60,144 nt of DNA. It comes from Candidatus Ruthenibacterium merdavium. Its GTDB lineage: Bacteria > Bacillota > Clostridia > Oscillospirales > Ruminococcaceae. Where the stretch lies: positions 1 to 60,144 of the forward strand of contig DWWA01000038.1 of NCBI GenBank assembly GCA_019119935.1, read 5' to 3'. The position numbers were made by a program, and so were the translations under genes. Below, piece after piece: positions 9,110 to 18,669 of the stretch. The notes under the pieces are model-generated. The model saw only the letters and a program-made list of their open reading frames with translations. It had not been told where the DNA came from and searched no databases. Position 1 is the first letter of the stretch; each line of letters opens with the position of its first letter.

Positions 9110-10243
9110 TCAAGGTTTTCCGGTTTTTAGTAAATGTTCCAAGTGGGTCCAAATCTTTTGCAAAGAGTCGGGCTGTGCCAGCGCACGCGCCTTTGCCCCC
9201 ATTTCCATTAACGAGGCTTTGTCCCGCGTCATTTCATCCACCAGCTTTACAAGCGCGCCGTCGGTCAATTTTTTCTCTTCCAAAACGCGTGCAGCACCCA
9301 GATTTTCCAGCTGCATGGCGTTGTAATACTGATGATTTTCCGCTACATTAGGCGAGGGAATCAGCACGGCAGCGCGTCCCACTGCTGAAATTTCAGCCAA
9401 GGTAAGGGCTCCGGCACGGCTGATGACGAGATCCGCCGCGGCGAGCATCGCAGGCATGTCGTCGAGATATTCCCGAATTTGAAAGCGCGGGTCGGCATTA
9501 ATGCCCAATTGCTTCGCCAGCACGGCAAAATCATTTTTTTCAATACTGCCTGTGGCGTGAATATGCAGAAAATCTCGTTCTTTCAGTTCCCACACGGCAA
9601 GCTGCGCCACAGCTTCATTCAGGCGCTGCGCGCCGAGGCTTCCACCGAACGACACAATCACTATTTGTCCTTCTTTTACGCCCAAAGCTTTGCGTGCCGC
9701 GGCGCGGTCAGTATTCCACATCGCCGGGCGAACCGGGTTTCCCACCACAAAGGTTTTCCCTTTTGCCGCAGGCCCCAAGCGGTCTACTGCGTCCGGCATA
9801 GCGGCAAACACCAAATCTACGCTTTTCGCCAAAATTTTATTGGTGATGCCCGGAAAAGCGTTCTGCTCATGAATTGCAGTCAAAATTCCTCGTTTTGCGG
9901 CCGTCTGCACAACGGGCCCGCTGACATAACCGCCCGCACCAATCACCAAATCAGGCTGCACGCGGCGCAGCATGCCAGCCGCACGCGGCGCGCTCAAAGC
10001 AAGATGATACACGGCCTGAACATTCCTTGCTACATTGCGCGGGGTAAGTCTGCGCTGAATTCCGTTCACCTCAATATGGTGAAAAGGGTAGCCTGCCTTT
10101 GTCACCAGCGCATACTCCATCCCCTTTTTTCGTCCCGCAAAATGAATTTCAGCTCCGGGACACTGCCGTTCTATCTCCCCGGCAATGGCCAACGCCGGAT
10201 TCACATGGCCCGCAGTGCCTCCCGCCGCAATTAAAACCCTCAT
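9110..10243 (-). CDS. murG: Lipid II synthase MurG
   Basis: A 377-residue GT28 glycosyltransferase that adds GlcNAc to lipid I on the inner membrane face to form lipid II. The N-terminal GGTAGHVNP loop (residues 7-15), HEQNAFPG near 126 and GGSLGAQRLN in the C-domain are all present, along with SRAGALTLAE, the donor-binding segment. Start 10243 has AGGAGG 7 nt upstream; the frame extends 17 codons further without a site. It follows the ftsW-like gene by about 93 nt. Confidence 0.97.
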   Translation of the reverse strand: MRVLIAAGGTAGHVNPALAIAGEIERQCPGAEIHFAGRKKGMEYALVTKAGYPFHHIEVNGIQRRLTPRNVARNVQAVYHLALSAPRAAGMLRRVQPDLVIGAGGYVSGPVVQTAAKRGILTAIHEQNAFPGITNKILAKSVDLVFAAMPDAVDRLGPAAKGKTFVVGNPVRPAMWNTDRAAARKALGVKEGQIVIVSFGGSLGAQRLNEAVAQLAVWELKERDFLHIHATGSIEKNDFAVLAKQLGINADPRFQIREYLDDMPAMLAAADLVISRAGALTLAEISAVGRAAVLIPSPNVAENHQYYNAMQLENLGAARVLEEKKLTDGALVKLVDEMTRDKASLMEMGAKARALAQPDSLQKIWTHLEHLLKTGKP

Positions 10244-10336
10244 AAACAACCTCCTCAATGGATACGCCAAACAGCGAATACGGTTTTTCCGCATCCGCTG
10301 TTTTATTTACGCGTTCTGACTCCTGAGTGCAGCGCA

Positions 10337-11518
10337 TCATCCGGTATTGATACTGCTTTGGCGCGATACCGACAATACAACGCCCATCTCTCCAAGCAGC
10401 ATCATCAGCGACGTACCGCCGTAAGAGAAAAACGGCAAGCTGATGCCGGTGTTGGGAATGGTCTTTGTCACCACAGCAATATTCAGCGCCGCTTGCACCG
10501 TTACCTGCGTAATGATACCAACTACGAGCATCGAACCGAAGCGATCTTTTGCTTTACAGGCAATTACCGCCCCGCGCCACATCAGCGCAATGAACAGAAA
10601 AATCACCATGAGCGCACCAATAAAGCCCAGTTCCTCACAAACAATCGCAAAAATAAAGTCGTTTTGCGGTTCGGGCAGATACAGGTGTTTTTGACGCGAG
10701 TTGCCGATGCCCAGTCCAAACAAACCGCCCGACCCGATGGCGTAAATACTTTGAATTACTTGGTGTCCCAACCCTAACGGGTCCTGCCAAGGGTCCAGCC
10801 AATAGCGGAGGCGGTCTTGTGCATACCAAACCAAATCCGGCTTGATAATAATGGCGCTCGCAATGCCGGCAACCAGCAAACCAATTGCCGCCCCGAACCA
10901 TATCAGGCGCGTTCCTCCCACCAGCATCATAACAAACCCAATGGAAAAGATGAGAAGCGTACCGGAAAGATGAGGTTCCAGCAGCAAAAGGCCTGCCAAA
11001 GAAGCCAATATCAACACAAATGGGAAAACGCCGTACGTCAGCGTTTTCATCTTCTTGTAGTTTGCAGAGATAATATGCGCAAACAAAACGATAACCGCAA
11101 ACTTTGCAATTTCGGAGGGCTGAAAGTTGAACCCGCCGATATAAATCCAGCGCTTTGTACCTTTCGTTCGACCCATGAAAAGCACCAGCACCAAAAGCAC
11201 ATAGGTCACGCCCATAAGCGGCCACGCAAAGCGTTTCCAGATGTGATAATCCAGCCTTGATGCCACATACATGGCAATCAATCCGATCAAAGCCAGCGGC
11301 GCTTGTTTCTTGATATATATATATCCGTCACCTTCGTAGTAGTACCCATCTACAAAGCTTGCGCTGAACATCATAATCAAACCCATGACCACCAAAATCA
11401 ACACAATGATTGCAAAGGGACGGTCCAGTGGTTCGTGAACAAAACGAAGTCCGATCGGCTCCATCAGCTTTTTATTGCGCAGCGCCGTTTCTTTTAAACG
11501 TTTTGCTTGCTCCGGCAT
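10337..11518 (-). CDS. ftsW: FtsW/SpoVE-family SEDS peptidoglycan polymerase
   Basis: A 393-residue SEDS-family membrane protein with about ten hydrophobic segments. It polymerises lipid II into glycan strands together with a class B PBP. It has the family motifs WLDPWQDP, then QSIYAIGSGGLFGLGIGNS and the periplasmic loop EPQNDFIFA with the catalytic aspartate, and PNTGISLPFFSYGG near the end. Start 11518 has GGAGG at 8 nt. Its place between mraY and murG and the PASTA PBP two genes away argue for FtsW or SpoVE over RodA. I cannot separate FtsW from SpoVE by sequence alone. Confidence 0.92.
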   Translation of the reverse strand: MPEQAKRLKETALRNKKLMEPIGLRFVHEPLDRPFAIIVLILVVMGLIMMFSASFVDGYYYEGDGYIYIKKQAPLALIGLIAMYVASRLDYHIWKRFAWPLMGVTYVLLVLVLFMGRTKGTKRWIYIGGFNFQPSEIAKFAVIVLFAHIISANYKKMKTLTYGVFPFVLILASLAGLLLLEPHLSGTLLIFSIGFVMMLVGGTRLIWFGAAIGLLVAGIASAIIIKPDLVWYAQDRLRYWLDPWQDPLGLGHQVIQSIYAIGSGGLFGLGIGNSRQKHLYLPEPQNDFIFAIVCEELGFIGALMVIFLFIALMWRGAVIACKAKDRFGSMLVVGIITQVTVQAALNIAVVTKTIPNTGISLPFFSYGGTSLMMLLGEMGVVLSVSRQSSINTG

Positions 11519-11568
11519 CGTTTCAGCCTCCTTTTCCTATGCGCACGGGAAATGGGTTCTCCGTGGTG

Positions 11569-12582
11569 TCAAGAAATATAAACATACATGCAGCCCAGAA
11601 ATACAAAAGTAAGTGTTACCAAGCTGAACACAAAGTCGATGCGAACCTCGCTCCATCCGCTCATTTCAAAATGATGGTGAATGGGGCTCATTTTAAAAAT
11701 GCGCTTTCCGTGGGTGAGCTTGAAGTAGCCCACTTGAATCATAACGCTGAACGCCTCAGCCAAATAAATAATTCCAAAGAACAAGAGCAGTTCAGGGCGT
11801 CCCATACCGTAGGCCACAGCAACCACCGCACCGCCTAAAAACATGCTGCCGGTATCACCCATAAAGCACTTCGCAGGGTAAAAATTCCAGCACAGGAATC
11901 CGGCACATCCGCCTGTAACGGCAGCCGCAAACAGCGCCATTTCCAAATTGCCGAGCCACCCGGCAATAAACATAAAGCCGAGCATGCTCACAAACGTGAC
12001 ACTGGCGGCAAGACCGTCGATGCCGTCCGTGAGGTTGACCGCGTTGACCATGCCGATAATCAGGAAAAATGAAATCGGATAGTATAAAAGCCCAAAATCG
12101 ACGCCGCCGAACACGGGGAGATTCACAATAGTGGTAAGCGTGCCGTTAATCTGCATAGAGATCAGAAATGCACCGGTAATAAAAATTTGACCGATAATTT
12201 TATAGCGTGCTTCCAGGCCTAAATTGCGTTTTTTCACAACCTTGATGTAATCGTCCGCCAAGCCCACAACACCGAATGCATACGCCGTAAGAATCGTGAT
12301 GATGAGCTGTGTTGTCTGCGGCGAAAATAAGCCGTCCGTGAGTTCAGGCATATTGACCGCTATCAGCGCATAGCCAAGCACCACACCAAACAGCACACCA
12401 AGGTAGAACATTAGCCCGCCCATGGTCGGCGTGCCGTTTTTTCCCTGATGCCAAGTAGGCCCAATCTCTTTGATTGTCTGTCCAAAATGAAGGCGGCGCA
12501 GCGCCGGAACCAGCAACAACCCCGACCCGGCCGTTAAAAGCATCGCGCCCAGCGACGCCGCAAGAAGAGCTGTCTGCTCCAT
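11569..12582 (-). CDS. mraY: Phospho-N-acetylmuramoyl-pentapeptide-transferase MraY
   Basis: A 337-residue polytopic enzyme that moves phospho-MurNAc-pentapeptide from UDP onto undecaprenyl phosphate, giving lipid I. The motifs are intact: the DDYIKV metal site near 115, NLTDGIDGLA, FMGDTGSMFLGG and the HHHFE loop near the C terminus. Length is typical (320-360). It sits between murF and ftsW. murD, often found directly after mraY, is absent here. Confidence 0.97.
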   Translation of the reverse strand: MEQTALLAASLGAMLLTAGSGLLLVPALRRLHFGQTIKEIGPTWHQGKNGTPTMGGLMFYLGVLFGVVLGYALIAVNMPELTDGLFSPQTTQLIITILTAYAFGVVGLADDYIKVVKKRNLGLEARYKIIGQIFITGAFLISMQINGTLTTIVNLPVFGGVDFGLLYYPISFFLIIGMVNAVNLTDGIDGLAASVTFVSMLGFMFIAGWLGNLEMALFAAAVTGGCAGFLCWNFYPAKCFMGDTGSMFLGGAVVAVAYGMGRPELLLFFGIIYLAEAFSVMIQVGYFKLTHGKRIFKMSPIHHHFEMSGWSEVRIDFVFSLVTLTFVFLGCMYVYIS

Positions 12583-12601
12583 CTTCTCTTCACACTCCCG
12601 T

Positions 12602-13966
12602 TTATTTTTCCATTTGATAGAAACGCTCTAAAATTTGTTCAAATGCCATTCCATGGCTTGCTTTTACTAAAACGCCGTCACCGTCCTTCGCTTCCTTCCA
12701 CAGCGTCATGGCGGCCTGCTCGTTATCGTCACAGTAGATTGTGGCAAGCCCAAGCTCAGCGGCACGTTCCACGGCTTGACGCATGTGTTCTCCCACGGCG
12801 ATCATCAGGCTAACGTTTGCCTTTGCACACGCATCGGCCAGCTCTCGATGCGCCTGCTGCGCAGCGGCGCCCAGTTCAAACATATCCCCCAGCACTGCGA
12901 TGCGCCGCCCCGCAACTTCCATGCTGTGCAAAGCTTGCAGCCCGGCGCGCATGCTGTCGGGGCTTGCATTGTAGCAGTCTTCCAAAACAGAAATTCCGTG
13001 ATGCACCACGAGCTTTTGGCGCTGCCCCGTCGTTTCGTAATTAGAAAGTGCACGCGCGGCACGAATCGGGTCCAGCCCGAGGCGTGTTGCCAGTGCATAA
13101 GCGCTGATGGCATCCATTACATTATGGTCGCCCATCGCCGGAATAAACACATCAAATTTTCCGTGGTCTTTGTCAACGAGCGCAAAGCGGGTGCCGTTGT
13201 TGTGTTTGCGAATTTGTTCGGCGCGCACATCGGCGTTTTGATTTTCAATCGCAAATGTCACGCGCCGCACATGCGGCGGAACCTGCGCATTTACCAGCAA
13301 ATCGTTGTCGGCATTGATGACAAGCGGAGCTCCTTCACAGAGCCCGTCGCAAATTTCCATTTTGGCACGCAGAATGTTTTCGCGTGTGCCGAGCTGTTCC
13401 AAGTGAGATTGGCCGATCATCGTAATAATGGCGCCCTGCGGCTGTGCAGCCATCGTAAGTTTATGAATCTCGCCCAGGCCCTGCATGCCCATTTCAATCA
13501 CGGCATACTCCGTTGTTTCATCGATGCGGAACAACGTGTTGGGCATTCCGATTTCATTGTTCTGATTGCCCAGCGTTTTCACCGTACTGCCGAAAGCTGA
13601 AAACACCGCATGGCAAAACTCTTTTGTCGTCGTTTTTCCCACAGAGCCGGTGACGCCCACCAAAACCGGGGAAAAACGAGCGCGGTAATTGGCGCCCATG
13701 GCAATCATTGCGTCGAGCGGGTCGGCCGCAAGCAAAACATCCTCATCGGCTACGCCTTCCACAGGATGCTGCGCAATGATGCCGGCTGCGCCTTGGCGCA
13801 TCGCCTGCGCCGCATAGCGGTGACCGTCGGTTCTCTCGCCTTGAATACAGACAAAAAGGCTGTTTTCTTCCACTTTTCGGCTATCTGTTTCCACAGAAGT
13901 AACCAAACGATCCTTTTCCCAAATTCCCAGCCCTTTGCAAAGTTCATTTGCACTGATTGGCCGCAT
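12602..13966 (-). CDS. murF: UDP-MurNAc-tripeptide--D-Ala-D-Ala ligase MurF
   Basis: A 454-residue Mur ligase that adds D-Ala-D-Ala to the UDP-MurNAc tripeptide using ATP. The P-loop GVTGSVGKTTTKEF lies near residue 105. The central segment TLGNQNNEIGMP and a C-terminal rotamase-like domain with YNASPDSM are typical of MurF. Start 13966 has GGGAGG at 8 nt. It lies 213 nt downstream of murE. Confidence 0.95.
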   Translation of the reverse strand: MRPISANELCKGLGIWEKDRLVTSVETDSRKVEENSLFVCIQGERTDGHRYAAQAMRQGAAGIIAQHPVEGVADEDVLLAADPLDAMIAMGANYRARFSPVLVGVTGSVGKTTTKEFCHAVFSAFGSTVKTLGNQNNEIGMPNTLFRIDETTEYAVIEMGMQGLGEIHKLTMAAQPQGAIITMIGQSHLEQLGTRENILRAKMEICDGLCEGAPLVINADNDLLVNAQVPPHVRRVTFAIENQNADVRAEQIRKHNNGTRFALVDKDHGKFDVFIPAMGDHNVMDAISAYALATRLGLDPIRAARALSNYETTGQRQKLVVHHGISVLEDCYNASPDSMRAGLQALHSMEVAGRRIAVLGDMFELGAAAQQAHRELADACAKANVSLMIAVGEHMRQAVERAAELGLATIYCDDNEQAAMTLWKEAKDGDGVLVKASHGMAFEQILERFYQMEK

Positions 13967-14179
13967 CTTTGAATCCTCCCTTTGCTTTCATCACCTATTT
14001 TTTACAGTCAAACCGTCAGGCCGCTTCCGAAAACAGAAGCCCCCTCTTTTTATGCGCAAAGCGGAATCTGCTGCGCAAAAAGCGCTTATCCCCGTAAGAG
14101 ATTTCCGCACTTTTTCAGCTTTTTATGCCCTTTTGTCAACTGTAAAAAGATATGGATTTCATTGTTTTTAAATAGCGCC

Positions 14180-15631
14180 TTAAAGCAGCCCTTTTTCTTG
14201 CAGCCACTCTTTTACAATTCGGTGTTCATCCAAATAAATTGTCACACCGTCAATTACTTGATAATCTTCGTGTCCTTTGCCGCACAAAACCAAGACGTCG
14301 TCCTTTTTCAGCATCGACAATGCTTTTCGCACTGCCGTTCGGCGCTCCACTTCCACAAGATACGGCTTACCGCCCTGCTTTAGATCCGCCTCTACACTGT
14401 TCAAAATGGCAAACGGATCTTCCTTGCGCGGATTATCCGAGGTTAAAACCGCAAAATCCGCGTAACGGCTTGCGGCATGCGCCATTGCGGGGCGTTTTTT
14501 TGCATCTCGCTCCCCGGCGCATCCAAACAAAGCAATCAAACGCCCCTTTACAAAGGGCGCAATTGCGCTGAGCACCTTTTCAACCGCATCACCCGTATGA
14601 GCGAAGTCGCAAAGCACGGTAAACTCTCCGGCATACAGTACCTCACAGCGTCCGCGCACGCCGCGGGTGGCGTGAAGCACGCGCGCAATCTCTTTCCAAC
14701 TTGCGCCGATGGTACTCAAAACAGCAGCGGCAGCCAGTGCATTATCCACAGAATATGCCCCCGGCATCGGGAAGAAAAGAGGCTCCTCCTCGTTCCCCTT
14801 CGCAAGCAAAAAGCGTGCGCCCCCCGCCGAAAGTTCAATTTCCTTTGCCGTTACATCCACAGGCTGTGCCTTGATGCCGAAACTCATCACCGGCTGGCGT
14901 CCGTCCAGCTCCTTGGCTAAGCGCACACCGTATTCATCATCGAGATTGATGACGGCACAGCGCGTCTGTTCAAACAAGCTTTTTTTCGCCTGGTAGTAAT
15001 GTTCAAAGTCACCGTGATAGTCAAGATGATCCTGCGTTAAATTGGTGAATACGCCAACTTCAAACGTCAGCCCCCATAAACGCATCTGATCGAGCGCCTG
15101 GCTGCTGGCCTCCATCACTGCGAAGTCACACCCGGCAGCTTCCATTCGGGAAAGGAGCGCCGCCATGTCCCACGCTTCCGGCGTTGTGTACTTTGCCGGA
15201 ACCTCCATGGTATCAATCATCGTGTGAATCGTTCCAATTAAACCGACGCGGTGTCCCATCTGCTGAAGCGCCTGCTGAATCAAGGTTGTCACCGTTGTTT
15301 TTCCGTTTGTTCCCGTAACGGCAATCAAACGCAGACGCTGTGCGGGGCGTCCGAAAAAGTTTTGGCACAAAAGTGCGTACGCTTTTCGGCCGTTTTCCAC
15401 ACGCACTTCACACGGCAGGCCCAAAGGACGCTCTGTCACAATGCAGCAAGCTCCCATTTCAAGTGCCTTTTTCGCATAATCATGGCCGTCTGTCTGCCGC
15501 CCCTTGGCGCACACAAACACCGCACCGGGCGTCACTCTGCGGGAATCCTGGGTCACCAGCGAAACCGGCTGACGCGCCGCGGGCAAAGTTCCCTCAAAAG
15601 ACACACCCTCAAATAATGTGGTCAAATCCAC
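14180..15631 (-). CDS. murE: UDP-MurNAc-dipeptide--meso-DAP ligase MurE
   Basis: A 483-residue Mur ligase adding the third residue of the stem peptide. It has the P-loop GTNGKTT near 110 and the C-terminal signature SDNPRKEDP; DNPR marks enzymes that take meso-diaminopimelate, not L-lysine. That predicts a DAP-type wall. I prefer a GTG start at 15631, which has GAGGG 7 nt upstream; a TTG two codons earlier would be almost on top of that site. It is 18 nt from the PBP gene. Confidence 0.95.
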   Translation of the reverse strand: MDLTTLFEGVSFEGTLPAARQPVSLVTQDSRRVTPGAVFVCAKGRQTDGHDYAKKALEMGACCIVTERPLGLPCEVRVENGRKAYALLCQNFFGRPAQRLRLIAVTGTNGKTTVTTLIQQALQQMGHRVGLIGTIHTMIDTMEVPAKYTTPEAWDMAALLSRMEAAGCDFAVMEASSQALDQMRLWGLTFEVGVFTNLTQDHLDYHGDFEHYYQAKKSLFEQTRCAVINLDDEYGVRLAKELDGRQPVMSFGIKAQPVDVTAKEIELSAGGARFLLAKGNEEEPLFFPMPGAYSVDNALAAAAVLSTIGASWKEIARVLHATRGVRGRCEVLYAGEFTVLCDFAHTGDAVEKVLSAIAPFVKGRLIALFGCAGERDAKKRPAMAHAASRYADFAVLTSDNPRKEDPFAILNSVEADLKQGGKPYLVEVERRTAVRKALSMLKKDDVLVLCGKGHEDYQVIDGVTIYLDEHRIVKEWLQEKGLL

Positions 15632-15649
15632 CGCCAATCCCTCTTTTCG

Positions 15650-17983
15650 TCAATCTCTCAGGCTCTTATCCTCAAACTCCACCTGCACGACGGAACCAAT
15701 GGGAAGGCTGGTTCTCTCGGCAATGTCCTGTGTGACAGAAAGAACATTTGCCTCATCTTTCACTGAGCCGATGGCGGAAAGGTTCAGCTGAAGTCCCGCC
15801 AAAGTTTCCTGTACTTGACTGTACGTCAAGTTCAGCAAATTCGGCACAGTAACCACCTGCTGCTGTGCGCCTGCGTCCGTATACAAAATTACGGAAGAAC
15901 CGCGCACCAGCTTTTGCCCGGCCATCGGGTACTGAGCGGTAACGGTCGTGCCCGAGCCAATCACTTCACAGTCAAAGTCACCGGCTTTATTCATTTGGAT
16001 CATCGCTTCGTCCACCAGCTGACCCGTCACATCCGGCAGCGACACCTCGGCGAACTCGGCTTCGCCTTCATCGTACTCACAAACCACGCCCAAATAAGGC
16101 AGAATTTCACGCATCACTTTACCTACATACGGGCCGCAAATACGTCCGCCGAATGTGTTGCCGTCCTCGCGCTTCGGGGTATCCGCAACAATCAAAACAG
16201 CCACTTGGGGGTCGTCGGCGGGCGCAAAGCCAAAGAACGAAGCCACATAGGTCTGGTTGGCATCGTCACCTTGGATGCTTTGGTCTTTCTGGCTGGTACC
16301 CGATTTTCCGCCTACGCGGTAACCCGCAACATAAGCGTTATTGCCGTGACCTGTCGCTACGCTCTCTTCCAGCATCAGCGCAATCGTTTTGCTCACGTCG
16401 GCGCTGACCACTTGGCGCTTAACCTGTTTTTCTGTTTGCTGAATCACGTTGCCGTCTGCATCCAGCACTTGGTCCACTACATAGGGGACTAAAAGCTCTC
16501 CGCCATTGATGGCCGCCGTTGCCGCTGTAATCATGGCAATGGGCGTTACTGCCGTACTTTGCCCGAACGCCGCGCTGGACAGCTCGGTAATTCCCATTTT
16601 ATCTAAGGGAATCGTCTGGCTCTGCGCCTCGTCGTCCATATCGATGCCGGTTTTCTCATTAAAACCAAATGCATTTAAGTAATTACAAAATACATCTGCA
16701 CCCATTTGCTGGCCTAACTGAACAAAATACGGGTTGCAGGAGTAGTTCAAACCGTTGTAAAAATCAAGCGAAGTAATTCCCTTTTGCACGTGCTGGCCGG
16801 CGCAGCCAATGGTTCTGTCTGCCACAACAATGCTTCCCGTACAGCCAAAGGTGGTGCTTGTCGTTGCCTTGCCGGAATCGAGCGCCGCCGAAGCGGTAAT
16901 CGTTTTAAAAACAGAGCCGGGATAATAAATATCCGACACTGCTTTGTTGCGCCGCTGTGCCCAAAGCGCCGTATCGTAAGCGTCTTGGCGCTCCTGCTCA
17001 TCGGCGATTGCGTTAATCTGCGCGAGCAGCTGCTCATTTACAATCGTGTTGGGGTCATTCAGGTCATAGTCGGGCTTTGTCGTCATGCCCAAAATCGCCC
17101 CTGTTTTCGCATCCATTACAATGCCGACCGCACGATTTTGCACATTGTTCAGCTCTACCATTGTTTCCACTTGTTTTTCCAAAATACTTTGGATGGTCTG
17201 GTCAATGGTCAGCACCAGGCTTCCGCCGCTGACGGCATCGTACTGCACTTCATATTCTGTCTGTGCCAAATCGTCGCCCCACGCATTCTGCGGCACAACC
17301 ACACGGCCGGGCGTTCCCTTCAGCACTTCGTTATAATAACGTTCAATGCCGTTGACGCCGTCGCCGTCTGCATTGACGTAGCCAATCACGGTGGAGGCAA
17401 AATTATTATAAGGATAATAACGCTTTGTGTCCTGCACCAGCGTAATGCCTTTTACTTTCCGAGATCTGTTCTCTTCCAAAGCATTATATTCTTTGATCCA
17501 CTGCGTAATGGCATCAGCCTGCGGCTTTTCAATTTTGCGCTTAATAATTTGATACACGCTGTATTCGCCGTTTTCGCGCTGTGCAGTCAGCTTTTCCAAA
17601 ATGGCCTGCTGATCCATTTCCAAAATTTCTGCCAGCTTCGCAGCAACAACGTTCACATCAGTTTTCGCGGTGTTCATATCAAACGGCGATACCACTACCG
17701 TCCAAACTGTTGCGCTTTGCGCAAGGAGCTTCATGTTTTTGTCGTAAATATTGCCGCGGCTGGGGTTAATCACCTCATCTGCGGTCTGCTGCGCTTCCGC
17801 TTTGGCACGATTCGTTTTGCCTTCCACAATTTGATAACGGTAAAGCATAAAAATGAGCAGACAAAAAAACGCAATCAAAGCCCCCGCAACCGTCCACAGA
17901 CGAATACGCATGCTGCGGGAAACCGCATTTCCGGTTTGGGCTTCGTTCGTACTTGATGTTTCACGATCAAAAGGCTTTGCCAT
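15650..17983 (-). CDS. Class B penicillin-binding protein with two PASTA domains (FtsI/SpoVD type)
   Basis: A 777-residue transpeptidase that cross-links peptidoglycan. It has one N-terminal membrane segment (about residues 25-47), a PBP dimerisation domain, then the transpeptidase fold: SVFK (the SxxK nucleophile motif) near 357, SCN (SxN) near 415 and KSGT near 559. Two PASTA repeats follow from about residue 640 (VSLPDVTGQ... and VTVPNLLNL...), which bind uncrosslinked wall material. The domain order matches SpoVD and PBP2x. It probably partners with the FtsW-like protein. The C terminus lacks further PASTA copies. Confidence 0.94.
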   Translation of the reverse strand: MAKPFDRETSSTNEAQTGNAVSRSMRIRLWTVAGALIAFFCLLIFMLYRYQIVEGKTNRAKAEAQQTADEVINPSRGNIYDKNMKLLAQSATVWTVVVSPFDMNTAKTDVNVVAAKLAEILEMDQQAILEKLTAQRENGEYSVYQIIKRKIEKPQADAITQWIKEYNALEENRSRKVKGITLVQDTKRYYPYNNFASTVIGYVNADGDGVNGIERYYNEVLKGTPGRVVVPQNAWGDDLAQTEYEVQYDAVSGGSLVLTIDQTIQSILEKQVETMVELNNVQNRAVGIVMDAKTGAILGMTTKPDYDLNDPNTIVNEQLLAQINAIADEQERQDAYDTALWAQRRNKAVSDIYYPGSVFKTITASAALDSGKATTSTTFGCTGSIVVADRTIGCAGQHVQKGITSLDFYNGLNYSCNPYFVQLGQQMGADVFCNYLNAFGFNEKTGIDMDDEAQSQTIPLDKMGITELSSAAFGQSTAVTPIAMITAATAAINGGELLVPYVVDQVLDADGNVIQQTEKQVKRQVVSADVSKTIALMLEESVATGHGNNAYVAGYRVGGKSGTSQKDQSIQGDDANQTYVASFFGFAPADDPQVAVLIVADTPKREDGNTFGGRICGPYVGKVMREILPYLGVVCEYDEGEAEFAEVSLPDVTGQLVDEAMIQMNKAGDFDCEVIGSGTTVTAQYPMAGQKLVRGSSVILYTDAGAQQQVVTVPNLLNLTYSQVQETLAGLQLNLSAIGSVKDEANVLSVTQDIAERTSLPIGSVVQVEFEDKSLRD

Positions 17984-18086
17984 ACTATACTCCTTTTTTT
18001 GCAGCCGACGCTCGACAAAAAGAAAAAATCACCGCGCTTGCGCACCGTTCACCACGGGTCGAAAGGCGGTGATAAAAATTATGAGA

Positions 18087-18584
18087 TCAACCCTTAAAAT
18101 ATTCCGCAATCGCGCTTGCCGTTTCTCCAAGCCACTGTGTCACACGGCTAAACCCTGTTTTGCTGCGTGTCACTGTGTCCTTGTCGCTTTGTGCCACATA
18201 CGACACTTGGCCTCGCTCCATTTTCACCAGCCCCAGCTGGTTTTGCGCATATTCTTCAATCTCTGTGATATTTGCCTTCATGGCAAGTTCATTGTTCAAA
18301 TAGTCATATTCGCTTTGCAGTTCCGTGAGTGCGTCTTTCTGCACCTGGATATCGCCCATCAGCATCGTTGCCGTTGCCTGGGAAACAAGCACTGAAACCA
18401 CCAAGCTCAAAACGAAAGTGACAACAGCCACCACTTTTACCAATTTCATATCCACGGCAAAGCGGCCGAACAGCTTCGTTTTCTTTTTCTTTTTGTTCTT
18501 TACTACTTTTAAGGGCTCTCTGCGCCGCTCCTCCCGCGGTGCAAACACCTCTAAATCATAATCCAATGCCGCTTGACTGTGCAT
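18087..18584 (-). CDS. ftsL: FtsL-like septum formation protein
   Basis: A 165-residue bitopic protein: a basic cytoplasmic tail with KNKKKKKTK, one membrane segment at about 56-78 (VVAVVTFVLSLVVSVLVS), then a short leucine-zipper coiled coil (QVQKDALTELQSEYDYLNNELAM) and the motif EEYAQNQLGLVKME, typical of FtsL/DivIC proteins. Position between rsmH and the PBP gene is the classical ftsL slot. Start 18584 has GGGAGGTGAT at good spacing. Families here are short and diverge quickly, so the name rests on topology and synteny. Confidence 0.85.
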   Translation of the reverse strand: MHSQAALDYDLEVFAPREERRREPLKVVKNKKKKKTKLFGRFAVDMKLVKVVAVVTFVLSLVVSVLVSQATATMLMGDIQVQKDALTELQSEYDYLNNELAMKANITEIEEYAQNQLGLVKMERGQVSYVAQSDKDTVTRSKTGFSRVTQWLGETASAIAEYFKG

Positions 18585-18669
18585 CGGAATCACCTCCCTT
18601 GTGCAAAACGCCCGAACGGGCAAACCTCCGCGACTTTGTGCCGGCTGAACCGGCCTCGCCGCATCCACC